Part shown: positions 54,548-63,546 of the stretch, piece after piece | Position numbering within the stretch: the first letter of the stretch is position 1 | Layout of the letters: each line of letters opens with the position of its first letter | DNA from: Rhodocyclaceae bacterium | Lineage (GTDB): Bacteria; Pseudomonadota; Gammaproteobacteria; Burkholderiales; Rhodocyclaceae | DNA length: 64,000 nucleotides | Assembly (NCBI GenBank): GCA_016702335.1 | Contig: JADJEF010000018.1 | Location: 186,001-250,000, forward strand | Direction: 5' to 3' | Notes under the pieces: model-generated | Databases searched by the model: none | What the model saw: only the letters and a program-made list of their open reading frames with translations | Told to the model about the DNA's origin: nothing | Position numbers and translations under genes: made by a program

Positions 54548-54580
54548 AAAAAAGCGCGTCGAAAGGCGCGCTTTTTTTTT
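54548..54580 (+). terminator. Terminator of the pilin operon
   Basis: Stem aaaaaagcgcgtc / ggcgcgctttttt with a GAAA tetraloop and a nine-T run. It ends the two-gene pilin transcript and shows that the following glycosyltransferase starts after it. Confidence 0.93.
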
Positions 54581-54676
54581 GCTTGGATTCCCCTAAGATC
54601 GGGCGCATCGAATTTAATTCTTCCCAATGGCCGATGTATCTCGGCGCGACACATTCAGCACATGGATAGGCAGCCT

Positions 54677-57118
54677 ATGACAAGCACTGCGGAATTGCCA
54701 GAACGCCTGAGCGCCGCCGACACTTTGCGCGATAGCGGTAAGCTCGACCAGGCATTGGTCGCTCTTCGCGCAGTTGAAGCAGATTTTCCCGATGTCGCCG
54801 ACGTTCATTACAAGCTTGGAACCGTGTTTGGGCGCCTCGGCCAGAAGACTGAGGAAAAGAGCGCCTATGAGGCGGCCATAGCCCTGGCTTCGCGCCATGC
54901 ACAGGCAAACAACAATCTTGGACTGCTGCATCTGGGGCGCGGAGAGTTCGATGTCGCGGAGCGACTTTTCCGGACGGCGCTTGCGGCAAACCCCGATTAT
55001 CCGGAAGCGCACATCAATCTGTGTGGTTTGCTCAATGAAGCCGGTCTCTTTTTTGAAGCTGAATATCTGGCAAAGCGTGCCATCGCGTTGCAACCGAAAA
55101 ATTCGCTTGCGCACGCACGGCTCGCGCACGTACAGCGTTCAACCGGTCGGCTTGTTGAGGCCACCCAAACTTTTTCCCATGCGCTTGACGTTGACCCCAA
55201 TTCACCGGCGGTATTGACCGACCTTGGGGCGTGCTATTGGAATGTCGGGCGGCACGACGAGGCGGAGGGATTCTTTACGCGTGCCATCGAAAAAGTTCCT
55301 GAAAGCCTGGCGGCGTGGAACAACCTCTTGCTGATATCGAATTACAGAGCCCTCGATAAGCAGGCTGTCTTCGAGCGCCATCAAGCGTTCGGAGTCGTGG
55401 TTCGTCGAATTTGTGGTCGGCTGGAAATGCCGGTGGTCAATCGGCTGGATGCACAGCGTCGCTTGCGTATCGGCTTCCTTTCCGGAGATTTTCGGCGGCA
55501 TTCTGTCTCCTATTTTCTGCGTGGGCCATTAGAAACGCTTAGTCGGCGCGACTTTGAACTGCATGCGTATTTCACGTCGCGGGTCGAAGACAGCGTGACG
55601 TGGTCGCTGAAGCCACATTTCCAGCGTTGGAATCATGTGCATGGCGTTCCCGATCTTGAACTCGCTGATCGCATTCGAGCCGATCGCATTGATATTCTGG
55701 TGGATCTGGCTGGGCATACGGCCGGCGGGCGCTTGCTCGTGGTAGGTCGCAAGCCTGCTCCTGTTGTCGTTACTTGGCTGGGCTACCCGAACACGGTGGG
55801 GCTGGATTGCATCGATTATCGGCTGACCGACGCAATAGCGGACCCGGAAGGTGAAGACCACTTTTTTACTGAGAAGCTCTATCGCTTACCCAACACGTTT
55901 CTTTGTTATTCACCCCCTGACGCTGCGCCGGCAGTGGCCGAACCTCCCTCGCTGGCGCGCGGTGCAATTTCATTTGGGTCGTTCAACAGTCGAGCCAAGC
56001 TTAGTGACGAGTGTGTGGCAATGTGGGTGTCAGTACTTAATGCGGTACCCGACTCACGCCTGGTGCTTAAGTCAGTGTTCGGCACCGACGATGAGGCGAA
56101 TAGGGATGGGCTCAAGGCGCGCTTCGTCGAGTACGGAATCGCGCCGGAACGGATCGAAATCTTGCAGCGACGCCCTGAATGGTCGGATCATCTGGCAGCC
56201 TATGGTGAGATCGACATTGCGCTTGACACCTACCCCTACAACGGCACGACCACCACCTGCGAAGCACTCTGGATGGGGGTTCCTGTGGTGAGCCTAGCCG
56301 GTGATCGTCATGCCTCGCGGGTTGGCCGAAGCGTGCTCACCAATGTAGGATTTCCTCAATTAGCGGTCGATACCACCGAGGAGTTTGTCGAGATTGCGGC
56401 GGCCCTCGCGGAAAGCCCCGACGCGTTGCGCGACCTGCGGGCAGTGATAAGGCAACGCATGGAGGTCTCGCCACTCATGGACAAGAAGGGCATGGGTGAG
56501 GGCTTGGGAGCGGCGTTCAGGTCGATTTGGACGGAGTATTGCGCTTCGGTGACACCCTTGACCACTGCTGAAATTGCGCTGCCGGAGCCACTGCGCCTGC
56601 ATTTGGGCGGGCGCGAGGTGCGCGAGGGCTGGAAAATTCTAGACATCGAAGCCCGTCCCGAGGTCGATTTCGTGGGCACTATTTCCGACCTCTCAGTCTT
56701 TGCTGACGAGAGCGTGCGGGAAATTTACGCCTCGCACGTACTGGAGCACGTGGGCTTCCGAGAAGTCCTGGATGTGCTGCGAGGAATCTACCGGGTGCTT
56801 GAAACCGGTGGAAGTGTCTATATCTCCGTCCCCGATATGGATTGGTTGTGCAGTTGGTTCTCGGCAGTGGGCTTGGACGGCACCCCTTTGTACTCTGCCA
56901 GTGAGCGCTTTTTGTTGATGCAGATGCTTTTTGGCGGCCAAGTGGATGAGTATGATTTTCACAAGATTGGGCTTAATTATGATTTGCTCTCTGCCTATTT
57001 GCGGGATGTTGGTTTCAGGACTATCGAGCATGTGGAAACCTTTGATCTCTTTCACGATACGAGTGAAACGCGATTCGATGGGCAGTTGGTTTCATTGAAC
57101 CTTATCGCGACCAAATAA
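54677..57118 (+). CDS. TPR/O-GlcNAc-transferase-like glycosyltransferase fused to a methyltransferase
   Basis: About 813 residues. TPR repeats (about 1-200; HAQANNNLGLLHLGRGEFDV), then a SPINDLY/OGT catalytic region (about 260-620; GFLSGDFRRHSVSYF, LVDLAGHTAGGRL, RLPNTFLCY, LDTYPYNGTTTTCEALWMGV), both active-site His motifs present. The last 175 residues look like a SAM-methyltransferase half (ASHVLEHVGFREVLDVLRG, VLETGGSVYISVPD, FHKIGLNYDLLSAYL) that starts at the acidic-loop region without an obvious motif I. I chose ATG 54677 (TAGG upstream); a longer frame passes through the terminator, and ATG 54662 is possible. Likely protein O-glycosylation of exported or pilus proteins. Confidence 0.85.
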   Translation: MTSTAELPERLSAADTLRDSGKLDQALVALRAVEADFPDVADVHYKLGTVFGRLGQKTEEKSAYEAAIALASRHAQANNNLGLLHLGRGEFDVAERLFRTALAANPDYPEAHINLCGLLNEAGLFFEAEYLAKRAIALQPKNSLAHARLAHVQRSTGRLVEATQTFSHALDVDPNSPAVLTDLGACYWNVGRHDEAEGFFTRAIEKVPESLAAWNNLLLISNYRALDKQAVFERHQAFGVVVRRICGRLEMPVVNRLDAQRRLRIGFLSGDFRRHSVSYFLRGPLETLSRRDFELHAYFTSRVEDSVTWSLKPHFQRWNHVHGVPDLELADRIRADRIDILVDLAGHTAGGRLLVVGRKPAPVVVTWLGYPNTVGLDCIDYRLTDAIADPEGEDHFFTEKLYRLPNTFLCYSPPDAAPAVAEPPSLARGAISFGSFNSRAKLSDECVAMWVSVLNAVPDSRLVLKSVFGTDDEANRDGLKARFVEYGIAPERIEILQRRPEWSDHLAAYGEIDIALDTYPYNGTTTTCEALWMGVPVVSLAGDRHASRVGRSVLTNVGFPQLAVDTTEEFVEIAAALAESPDALRDLRAVIRQRMEVSPLMDKKGMGEGLGAAFRSIWTEYCASVTPLTTAEIALPEPLRLHLGGREVREGWKILDIEARPEVDFVGTISDLSVFADESVREIYASHVLEHVGFREVLDVLRGIYRVLETGGSVYISVPDMDWLCSWFSAVGLDGTPLYSASERFLLMQMLFGGQVDEYDFHKIGLNYDLLSAYLRDVGFRTIEHVETFDLFHDTSETRFDGQLVSLNLIATK

Positions 57119-57127
57119 GGCAGAGTG

Positions 57128-59071
57128 ATGGTGAAACAAAAAAAGCACAGGCCGCCGCCGCGTTTGCAGAAGCAAGACTTGGCATCGCGGCGACTGATGT
57201 CCTTTGTCAATCAAGGTGATTTTGCGCTGGCGGAAAAAGAAGCGAGAGCGATTCTTGCACGCCAGCCGATGCATGCCTTGGCCCAGAAGGCACTTTCCTT
57301 TGCGCTCTTGGGTTTTGGCCGTTGCAGCGAAGCAGTGCCTGTCTTGAATCAGGCGATCCGGCAGATGCCGTCCGACGGTGAGTTGTACAACAATTTGGGT
57401 ATTGCCCAGTCGTTGCTGATGCGCTGGGAAGAGTCGTATCAAAGCTTTACCCGCGCCCGCCTGCTGCTGCCCGATGATTTCGAGGTGCACAAGAATGTCG
57501 GTCTGGCGTTGCTCCGCATGCACCGACGAACCGAGGCCGTCAATGCCCTGCTGGTCGCAATAGAAAAACATCCGGACGACTATCTCGAGGCCATTGCTTT
57601 GTTGTCAGATTGCCTGTTCGAATTACAACGCTACGATGAGGCAATGACCTGCTACGAAGAGTTGTTCCGCGCCGACGCGGGAAATCTCCATGCCCTCTCT
57701 CAGATCATTACGATGCGCCTGCGCCTGTCGTTATGGGCTGGGCTCGATGAGAGACTGCATCTGCTGCGCACCAGCAGCGACAATTTTTTCAAGCGCAATG
57801 GGCCACCGCTGTCGACGCTGTCGTTTCCGGGCGTGGTGCCTGAGGAGCACCTGCGAGTCGCCATGACCTATTCCGATTTTCATACTCAACTGTCACGGTC
57901 GGTTGATATCCCCAAACTCGAGTCAACGCTCGACGAACGTGACGTGGGGCGGCGCTTGCGAGTCGGCTATCTCTCGGGGGACTTACGCGTACACCCCGTT
58001 GGTTGGGTTATCGCCGAGGTGCTGGAGCGGCACGACTGCGCCCGGTTCGCGGTTTTTGCCTATTCGACCATGGCGGATGATGGCAGCGAAATCGCCCGGC
58101 GCCTGCGTCAGGCCGTCACGAAATACGTAGATTTGTCAGCGAGCCCGATGCGCGACGCCGTCGAGGCAATACGCCATGACAACATTGATGTTTTGATTGA
58201 TTTGTCCGGATGGACAGCGAACGGCCGACCCGAGGTGCTATTTCAGCGTTGCGCACCCGTGCAGACAGGTTGGCTGGGCTACCCAGGTACGATGGGCCAT
58301 GTGCAACTGCTCGACTACATCATTGGCGATGGCGTAGTCACTCCAAAGGAGTCACAATCGTTCTTTGTCGAGCATATTGCTCAGTTGCCAGGGTTTTACC
58401 TGCCATTTGATACCACTCAAGCCATTGACACTGCGCCGACTCGGGCGGGCGTCGGGTTGCCTGAGGAAGCGTTTGTTTATTGCTCGTTTAACGGGAATTA
58501 CAAATACAACCCGGAGGTTTTTGACCTTTGGTGTGAGATTTTGAGCGCTGCAAAAAATTCTGTCCTGTGGCTGGGCGCAGCTACTCAGGCGGTGGCTGAT
58601 CGGTTGAGGCAGGAGGTTGCGCAGCGCTGCATAGCCGGCGAGCGACTGATTTTTGCCAATCGGGTGGCTGATCGTGCCGGGTACCTAGCGCAAGTGTCTC
58701 TCGCTGATTTGGCACTGGACCCTTTTCCGTACAACTCGCATTCCACTGGGCTTGATGCCTTATGGGCCGGCGTACCGATGGTCAGCTTGCTTGGCGAGAC
58801 CTTTGCTGCCCGTGTCGGGGCGAGCATGCTGGAAACCGCGGGATTGCCTGATCTGGTCGCCAAAGATCGAACCGCCTATCGCGACCTGGCTCTTGCAGCG
58901 TACCGGGATCCGGCTCTCTTGCGTACCTGGCGGCAGCGGGGAGCCTTGGCAAAGACGAACAGTGCATTGTTTGATATGGGTTTTTTTACACGCGAGCTAG
59001 AGTCGCTTTACTCCCGCATGTGGTCCAATCACTTGCGCGGGGAGCATGGCGGACTATTCCTTGAGCGCTGA
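57128..59071 (+). CDS. TPR/O-GlcNAc-transferase-like glycosyltransferase
   Basis: 647 residues. TPR repeats (about 15-215), then a SPINDLY/OGT domain (GYLSGDLRVHPVGWVIAEVL, LIDLSGWTANGRPEV, GWLGYPGTMGHVQLLDYII, LDPFPYNSHSTGLDALWAGV). Where the upstream paralogue has GHTAGG this one has GWTANG, so one conserved His is Trp. It starts nine bases after the upstream gene. A GTG three bases earlier is an alternative start. Confidence 0.88.
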   Translation: MVKQKKHRPPPRLQKQDLASRRLMSFVNQGDFALAEKEARAILARQPMHALAQKALSFALLGFGRCSEAVPVLNQAIRQMPSDGELYNNLGIAQSLLMRWEESYQSFTRARLLLPDDFEVHKNVGLALLRMHRRTEAVNALLVAIEKHPDDYLEAIALLSDCLFELQRYDEAMTCYEELFRADAGNLHALSQIITMRLRLSLWAGLDERLHLLRTSSDNFFKRNGPPLSTLSFPGVVPEEHLRVAMTYSDFHTQLSRSVDIPKLESTLDERDVGRRLRVGYLSGDLRVHPVGWVIAEVLERHDCARFAVFAYSTMADDGSEIARRLRQAVTKYVDLSASPMRDAVEAIRHDNIDVLIDLSGWTANGRPEVLFQRCAPVQTGWLGYPGTMGHVQLLDYIIGDGVVTPKESQSFFVEHIAQLPGFYLPFDTTQAIDTAPTRAGVGLPEEAFVYCSFNGNYKYNPEVFDLWCEILSAAKNSVLWLGAATQAVADRLRQEVAQRCIAGERLIFANRVADRAGYLAQVSLADLALDPFPYNSHSTGLDALWAGVPMVSLLGETFAARVGASMLETAGLPDLVAKDRTAYRDLALAAYRDPALLRTWRQRGALAKTNSALFDMGFFTRELESLYSRMWSNHLRGEHGGLFLER

Positions 59072-59091
59072 TACGATAAGGAGATACTGAG

Positions 59092-59892
59092 TTGCTTCCA
59101 TTTTTGCAGGCTACCTGGCGCGCGGGGCTGAGAAACCGAAGCTTTCATGCGGTCTTAATTCTGGGTATTGTTCTCGTTGGTATCGCGTACCTGTCGGCAT
59201 CGTTTTCGCCGCGCCAGCCGCGAACTGTGGCCCTGGATGTTGGATTTTCCGGCATACGTTTGTCGCTGGTATTGTTAGGCCTGTTTTGGGTGCAGGATCT
59301 CATCGCGAAAGAGATTGACCGACGAACGGTGCTTTGGGCGATTACCTATCCTGTGCCTCGTGGCTGGTACATCATCGGGCGTTTCCTGGGTGTCGCCAGC
59401 CTGCTCTTCGCCGCAGCCCTTTGTCTCGGTCTGTTGCTCTGGTTTGTCGTGCGATTTGCTTCAGGCGAATATGTTCAAGGTTTCGATGTCGCTTCCGGCG
59501 GGCCGTTTTTTTCTACGCTCGCGGGGCTGTGGCTCGACAGTGTGGTCGTGGTGGCGTTTGCTGTGTTGATTGCGACGATCTCGACGGTTCCGATGTTGCC
59601 GCTGGCGCTTGGCTTAGGTTTTGCCGTCGGCGGCAAATCCCTTGGGGCAGTCATCGAGTACTTTCGGCAGGGTGCTGACGGTGACCCGGCACTGCTGCGA
59701 ATGGCGCCTATCATTGATGCGATCCAATGGGTTCTGCCTGATTTGTCGCGCCTTGACTGGCGAAACTGGCCCATGTATGGCCTCGCTCCAGATCTTGCTG
59801 CGGTTGGCCTTGCGCTTGGGTTGGCGCTAAGTTACATCCTCTTGTTGATGAGCTTAGCAATCATGGTTTTCATCCGACGAGAGTTTCAATGA
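59092..59892 (+). CDS. ABC-2 type permease
   Basis: 266 residues, about six membrane helices (for example LILGIVLVGIAYLSASF, FLGVASLLFAAALCLGLLLW). A TTG start at 59092 has AAGGAG upstream. Overlaps the next gene by four bases; the ATPase gene follows. Together they form a permease/accessory/ATPase cassette. Position near a pilin and OGT genes recalls pilI of the myxobacterial pilGHI set (inference). Confidence 0.82.
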   Translation: MLPFLQATWRAGLRNRSFHAVLILGIVLVGIAYLSASFSPRQPRTVALDVGFSGIRLSLVLLGLFWVQDLIAKEIDRRTVLWAITYPVPRGWYIIGRFLGVASLLFAAALCLGLLLWFVVRFASGEYVQGFDVASGGPFFSTLAGLWLDSVVVVAFAVLIATISTVPMLPLALGLGFAVGGKSLGAVIEYFRQGADGDPALLRMAPIIDAIQWVLPDLSRLDWRNWPMYGLAPDLAAVGLALGLALSYILLLMSLAIMVFIRREFQ

Positions 59893-60776
59893 GCCCGGCT
59901 GTTCCCGCAGATCGACACCCGCGATCGGTGGCATTGCTCGAAATGGCCGGAAAAGGGCTGGCCATGATCGCATTGTGGGGGCTGTTCGTGACGTTTTCCC
60001 TGGGGAACAGGGATCATCCACGCCGGATCTTGTCGCCCGAGATAGAGGTGACCTTGCCCTTGTTTGTGCAGGTGCTCGGGTTTGCCGGTGATCGTTATCT
60101 CGCTGCGAACATAGCGGCAATCCGGGCACTGGTGGTCGAGACGAGCAAAATGACGCCCGATCAATATCCGGTGCTTGGTCGGGTTCAGGAGGATGTGGCA
60201 TGGCTTAATCCGGCCCATGAAGACAATTACTATACAGCGGCGGCCATTCTGCCTTGGAATGGTGAGCTGGAAGCGGCTCAGAATGTGTTGGCGAAGGCGG
60301 CAGCTGTCCGGTATTTCGATTACCAGCCGGCGTTCTACTATGCGTTTCATCGCTTGCATTACTACCAAGATCCTGTGGGTGCATCAGAGGCTCTGTTGCG
60401 TGCGGCAGAGCGCATGCCCGAGGGGGACGAGCGCTTGCAGATGCAAAATCTCGCGGCCATCTGGGTGAGCCGTTCACAAGACCTGCAAATCGCGATTCGT
60501 GTCGTTGAAGGAATGGCCCAACAGGCAAAGCGGCGTGATTTTCAGGCGTATTTACGCAAGCGCATTACGCGCTTGCAGGGCTTGAAGGACTTGCGTTCAG
60601 CGCAAGAGCTTTATGTTCAGCGATATCAACGACCATTGCCACGATTGCGCGATCTCGTGACATTCGGGTTGCTGGAAAAACTGCCAGATGACCCGTTGGA
60701 GTTTGGTTATGAGATCGATGCGGCGGGGCAAATCGTTCTTCGTACTTCCAAACCTAAAGAGTCGAACGAAAAATGA
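59889..60776 (+). CDS. Membrane-anchored helical protein of the ABC cassette, unknown
   Basis: 295 residues. One N-terminal membrane segment (GLAMIALWGLFVTFSL), then a soluble helical domain with TPR-like spacing (AILPWNGELEAAQNVLAKAA, ALLRAAERMPEGDERLQMQN). No enzyme motif seen and no family recognised. Overlaps both neighbours by four bases, so it very likely works with the ABC transporter. PilG of Myxococcus holds a similar place beside PilH and PilI; similarity was not tested. Confidence 0.75.
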   Translation: MSPAVPADRHPRSVALLEMAGKGLAMIALWGLFVTFSLGNRDHPRRILSPEIEVTLPLFVQVLGFAGDRYLAANIAAIRALVVETSKMTPDQYPVLGRVQEDVAWLNPAHEDNYYTAAAILPWNGELEAAQNVLAKAAAVRYFDYQPAFYYAFHRLHYYQDPVGASEALLRAAERMPEGDERLQMQNLAAIWVSRSQDLQIAIRVVEGMAQQAKRRDFQAYLRKRITRLQGLKDLRSAQELYVQRYQRPLPRLRDLVTFGLLEKLPDDPLEFGYEIDAAGQIVLRTSKPKESNEK

Positions 60777-61669
60777 CTGCTGCCATCGACATTGTTTCTC
60801 TCTGCAAGGACTATCCGCGGACTCTTTCTTCGCCCAAATGTCATGCCGTTCGTGACATCTCCCTTTCAATCAGCCCCGGCGAGGTGTTTGGCTTTATTGG
60901 TCCGAACGGTGCCGGGAAGAGCACCACGATAAAGATTCTTATTGGTGCCATGACGGCCACCACTGGTCGCGCGGAGCTTTTTGGTGTGGATGTGCGTGAG
61001 CCAGAGGCGCGCCGCGGGCTTGGCTACGTGCCAGAAAACTCAGGCTTACCGGAGTATCTGACGCCGCGGGAAGTCCTTTACACCGGGCTGCGCTTGCACA
61101 AGTGCGCCGTGCCTTCGGTGGATAAGCATGTGATGTACTGGCTGGATCGCTTCGGGCTGGCGCACGTTGCCCGCAAGCCGATCCGTGGCTTTTCCAAAGG
61201 CATGGCCCAGCGAACAGCCTTAGCGCACGCATTTTCAGTGAAGCCGCGACTGCTGATCCTGGATGAACCCTTGTCCGGGCTTGATCCGGTCGGCCGTAAG
61301 GATGTCGTCGACATACTTTCCGAGTACCGACAGCAAGGTGGTACAGTCTTTTTTACCTCTCACGTGCTTCATGATGTGGAGCGGGTGGCGGATCGTTTTG
61401 GTTTTATTCATGAGGGTGTTTTGCAGACAGTGCAGTCACCAGCGGAACTCTTCGACGGCGAGCAAATGGTGACTGTTCGAACAATTGGCATAGAAGCGCC
61501 TGCGGGTTTTGTGCGCGAAACATCCGGCCGGTGGGTGGGTGAAGTCAGCCGCGAGAATCTCTGGCCGACGATCGATGCGTTACGCGAAGCCGGTCACCAG
61601 ATCAGTGAGATCAAGCCAACGCTTAACCTTGAGAGTGCCTTTTTTCGCTTCCTTGGGAAGAGCCACTGA
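60773..61669 (+). CDS. ABC transporter ATPase
   Basis: 298 residues. Walker A GPNGAGKST, signature FSKGMAQR, Walker B RLLILDEPLSGLD, H-loop FTSHVLHD. The C-terminal part (about 215-298) is a regulatory extension typical of ABC-2 exporter ATPases. Partner of the permease at 59092. Confidence 0.92.
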   Translation: MTAAIDIVSLCKDYPRTLSSPKCHAVRDISLSISPGEVFGFIGPNGAGKSTTIKILIGAMTATTGRAELFGVDVREPEARRGLGYVPENSGLPEYLTPREVLYTGLRLHKCAVPSVDKHVMYWLDRFGLAHVARKPIRGFSKGMAQRTALAHAFSVKPRLLILDEPLSGLDPVGRKDVVDILSEYRQQGGTVFFTSHVLHDVERVADRFGFIHEGVLQTVQSPAELFDGEQMVTVRTIGIEAPAGFVRETSGRWVGEVSRENLWPTIDALREAGHQISEIKPTLNLESAFFRFLGKSH

Positions 61670-61726
61670 GCCGAGTCCAATGATTTGGAGCGTATTCACG
61701 ATGATAGTGTTAGCAAAGGAACTGAG

Positions 61727-62701
61727 ATGACAATACCCGGACCGGTTCATTTGCACGAAAAGGTCAGCATAGGCATGGGTGCCTATGGGGGTGCCGAGAT
61801 GACTGAGATGGCAGTGCAGTGTTTGCTGGGTGCAACCACAGGCGACTATGAACTTATTTTGGTCGATAACGGCTCACCCGACAGTACGTTGGAGGTTTTC
61901 AAGCGTGCCGCTCGGGAGCATGCGAATACGAAGATCATTCATTTTCCGCAGAATCAGGAATACGTGGTTTGCGTCAATGCCATCCTCTCGCATGCGCAGG
62001 GTGAACGGGTGATCTTTCTTTCGAATGACTACTTGACTACTCCGTCGTGGTTCAAGGGCATCCTGCAGTCGTTTGAGATGGACCCCACGGTAGGCATTTC
62101 CTGCGGTACGTCCAACTACTGTGACAATGGCGGTAATCCTTCACGTAACCTGGTCAATATGAACTTTTCTTTTGCAGATTCGGACGAATTATTTATCTTT
62201 GCCGATGGGGTAGCGAAGGCATTTGCGCAGCGTTCGCTCTTGGATGAACCCTATTTCCCAGGTGACGGTTTTGGGGTGCGACGCGAACTACTCGATGTCA
62301 TTGGCACGTTTGATACCAACTTCGTGGGCTACATGGGAGACTTCGATTTCGCCGTTCGCTGCAAAAAAGCTGGCTACCGGGTGGTCGCCAACCAAGCCGC
62401 TTTTGCCTTTCATATTGTTGGGGGAGGTGTCGCCCACCTAAGTACCGCAGAGCAGCAAGCGCGACTCGATGAGCGCTTTGCACGCGCCAGGGTTGCCGTC
62501 AATCGGTTTATTGATAAATACGGACTCGCAGATGTGCATCCCTACGTTACTGAGCTAGCACCAGTGAGCGGGTTGGCTGAGTTGGAGTACGATGCGGTGC
62601 AGCGCGCGCGGGCAGAGCAGCTTTTTGTGGCACCTGCGGACTACAGCAAATTTATCTACCGAGACAGCCCGGGGAGTGAAAATCGAACCTCATCAAGGTG
62701 A
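61727..62701 (+). CDS. Family 2 glycosyltransferase
   Basis: 324 residues from ATG 61727 (AAAGGA upstream). GT-A fold: LILVDNGSPDSTLEVF nucleotide-sugar loop, VIFLSNDYLTTPSWF in the place of the DXD motif, and GFGVRRELLDVIGTFD plus MGDFDFAVRCKKAGYR further on. Probably adds a sugar to glycan or glycoprotein; the acceptor is unknown. Confidence 0.88.
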   Translation: MTIPGPVHLHEKVSIGMGAYGGAEMTEMAVQCLLGATTGDYELILVDNGSPDSTLEVFKRAAREHANTKIIHFPQNQEYVVCVNAILSHAQGERVIFLSNDYLTTPSWFKGILQSFEMDPTVGISCGTSNYCDNGGNPSRNLVNMNFSFADSDELFIFADGVAKAFAQRSLLDEPYFPGDGFGVRRELLDVIGTFDTNFVGYMGDFDFAVRCKKAGYRVVANQAAFAFHIVGGGVAHLSTAEQQARLDERFARARVAVNRFIDKYGLADVHPYVTELAPVSGLAELEYDAVQRARAEQLFVAPADYSKFIYRDSPGSENRTSSR

Positions 62702-62715
62702 CATTGAGGGGAGAT

Positions 62716-63501
62716 TCACGGTAAGCTTGCCAGCAAGCGATCATAGCCACGGTGCTCGCAGGCAAACTTGAAATCGGCAAACGCTTCACCGCGGCCGACC
62801 AGTTTGGCTATCAATGGTTTTGCCAACTCAAGCAATTCGTCCTCGGGCATGAATATCAGCATGTTTAACGGCCCGTGGAATCCGAAAGGTCGCTCGGATA
62901 GAACGCCGGTTTCATAGGAGAACTGTTTCGCGAGCTCAATCGGCGCAAACCTGAGGCCCTTCTGCTCAAGTTGCTTGCGGTAAATTCGGCAAATCACCAC
63001 ATCTTCGGCAGTACCAAACGGGAGTTCCGGGTGACGTCGCAAGTATGGGTTGCTGCACAGGTTGATCAACTCACGACTGCGCAGGCTGAAGCCGCCATTG
63101 CCAACCAGGTATTCATGAGCGATGGCCCCCGCTGCGCTTTGCACCTGTGTCAAGCCGGCAATGTCGCCATCCGGGCACCACGGGGCACCGACGTAGTCGA
63201 ATTCAAGAAATTTCTCTGACCATTGTTCCGGGTTTACGACGAATCCGTCCCAGTGCACCGTCAGCGCAAAATCGGTGGCAATGAATGGCCAAAGGCATTT
63301 GAGAACGAATTCACTGTACGCCCCGAGTGACGGGAAGCGTTCGATGCGAATAAACTGCTCGCCCAAGCCGAGCGGCTTTTGGCCAAAAAACAGAACGTCG
63401 TCGACCTTGATTCCAGCAAGTGATTTCTCCACCGCATGGCGCGTCAGTGGCCATGAGTCAGGGTCAGTATCAATGGCAACGAGTGATATGGATGGAGGCA
63501 T
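62716..63501 (-). CDS. DUF5672-family glycosyltransferase-like protein
   Basis: 261 residues. The block LTVHWDGFVVNPEQWSEKF followed by FDYVGAPW, and then GNGGFSLRSRELINL and AEDVVICRIYR, identifies the DUF5672 family, found in polysaccharide and glycan loci. Convergent with the GT2 gene. Function unproven. Confidence 0.82.
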   Translation of the reverse strand: MPPSISLVAIDTDPDSWPLTRHAVEKSLAGIKVDDVLFFGQKPLGLGEQFIRIERFPSLGAYSEFVLKCLWPFIATDFALTVHWDGFVVNPEQWSEKFLEFDYVGAPWCPDGDIAGLTQVQSAAGAIAHEYLVGNGGFSLRSRELINLCSNPYLRRHPELPFGTAEDVVICRIYRKQLEQKGLRFAPIELAKQFSYETGVLSERPFGFHGPLNMLIFMPEDELLELAKPLIAKLVGRGEAFADFKFACEHRGYDRLLASLP

Positions 63502-63546
63502 GCCGGGGTACCTGTGAGTGAAAAATCGTTCTTCAGTTCTTAGCCA

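Noticed and set aside
54545..54676. Upstream extension of the OGT-methyltransferase gene (start near 54545)
   Set aside because: It would translate through a strong terminator hairpin and adds a basic, non-TPR sequence; ATG 54677 has a better context.
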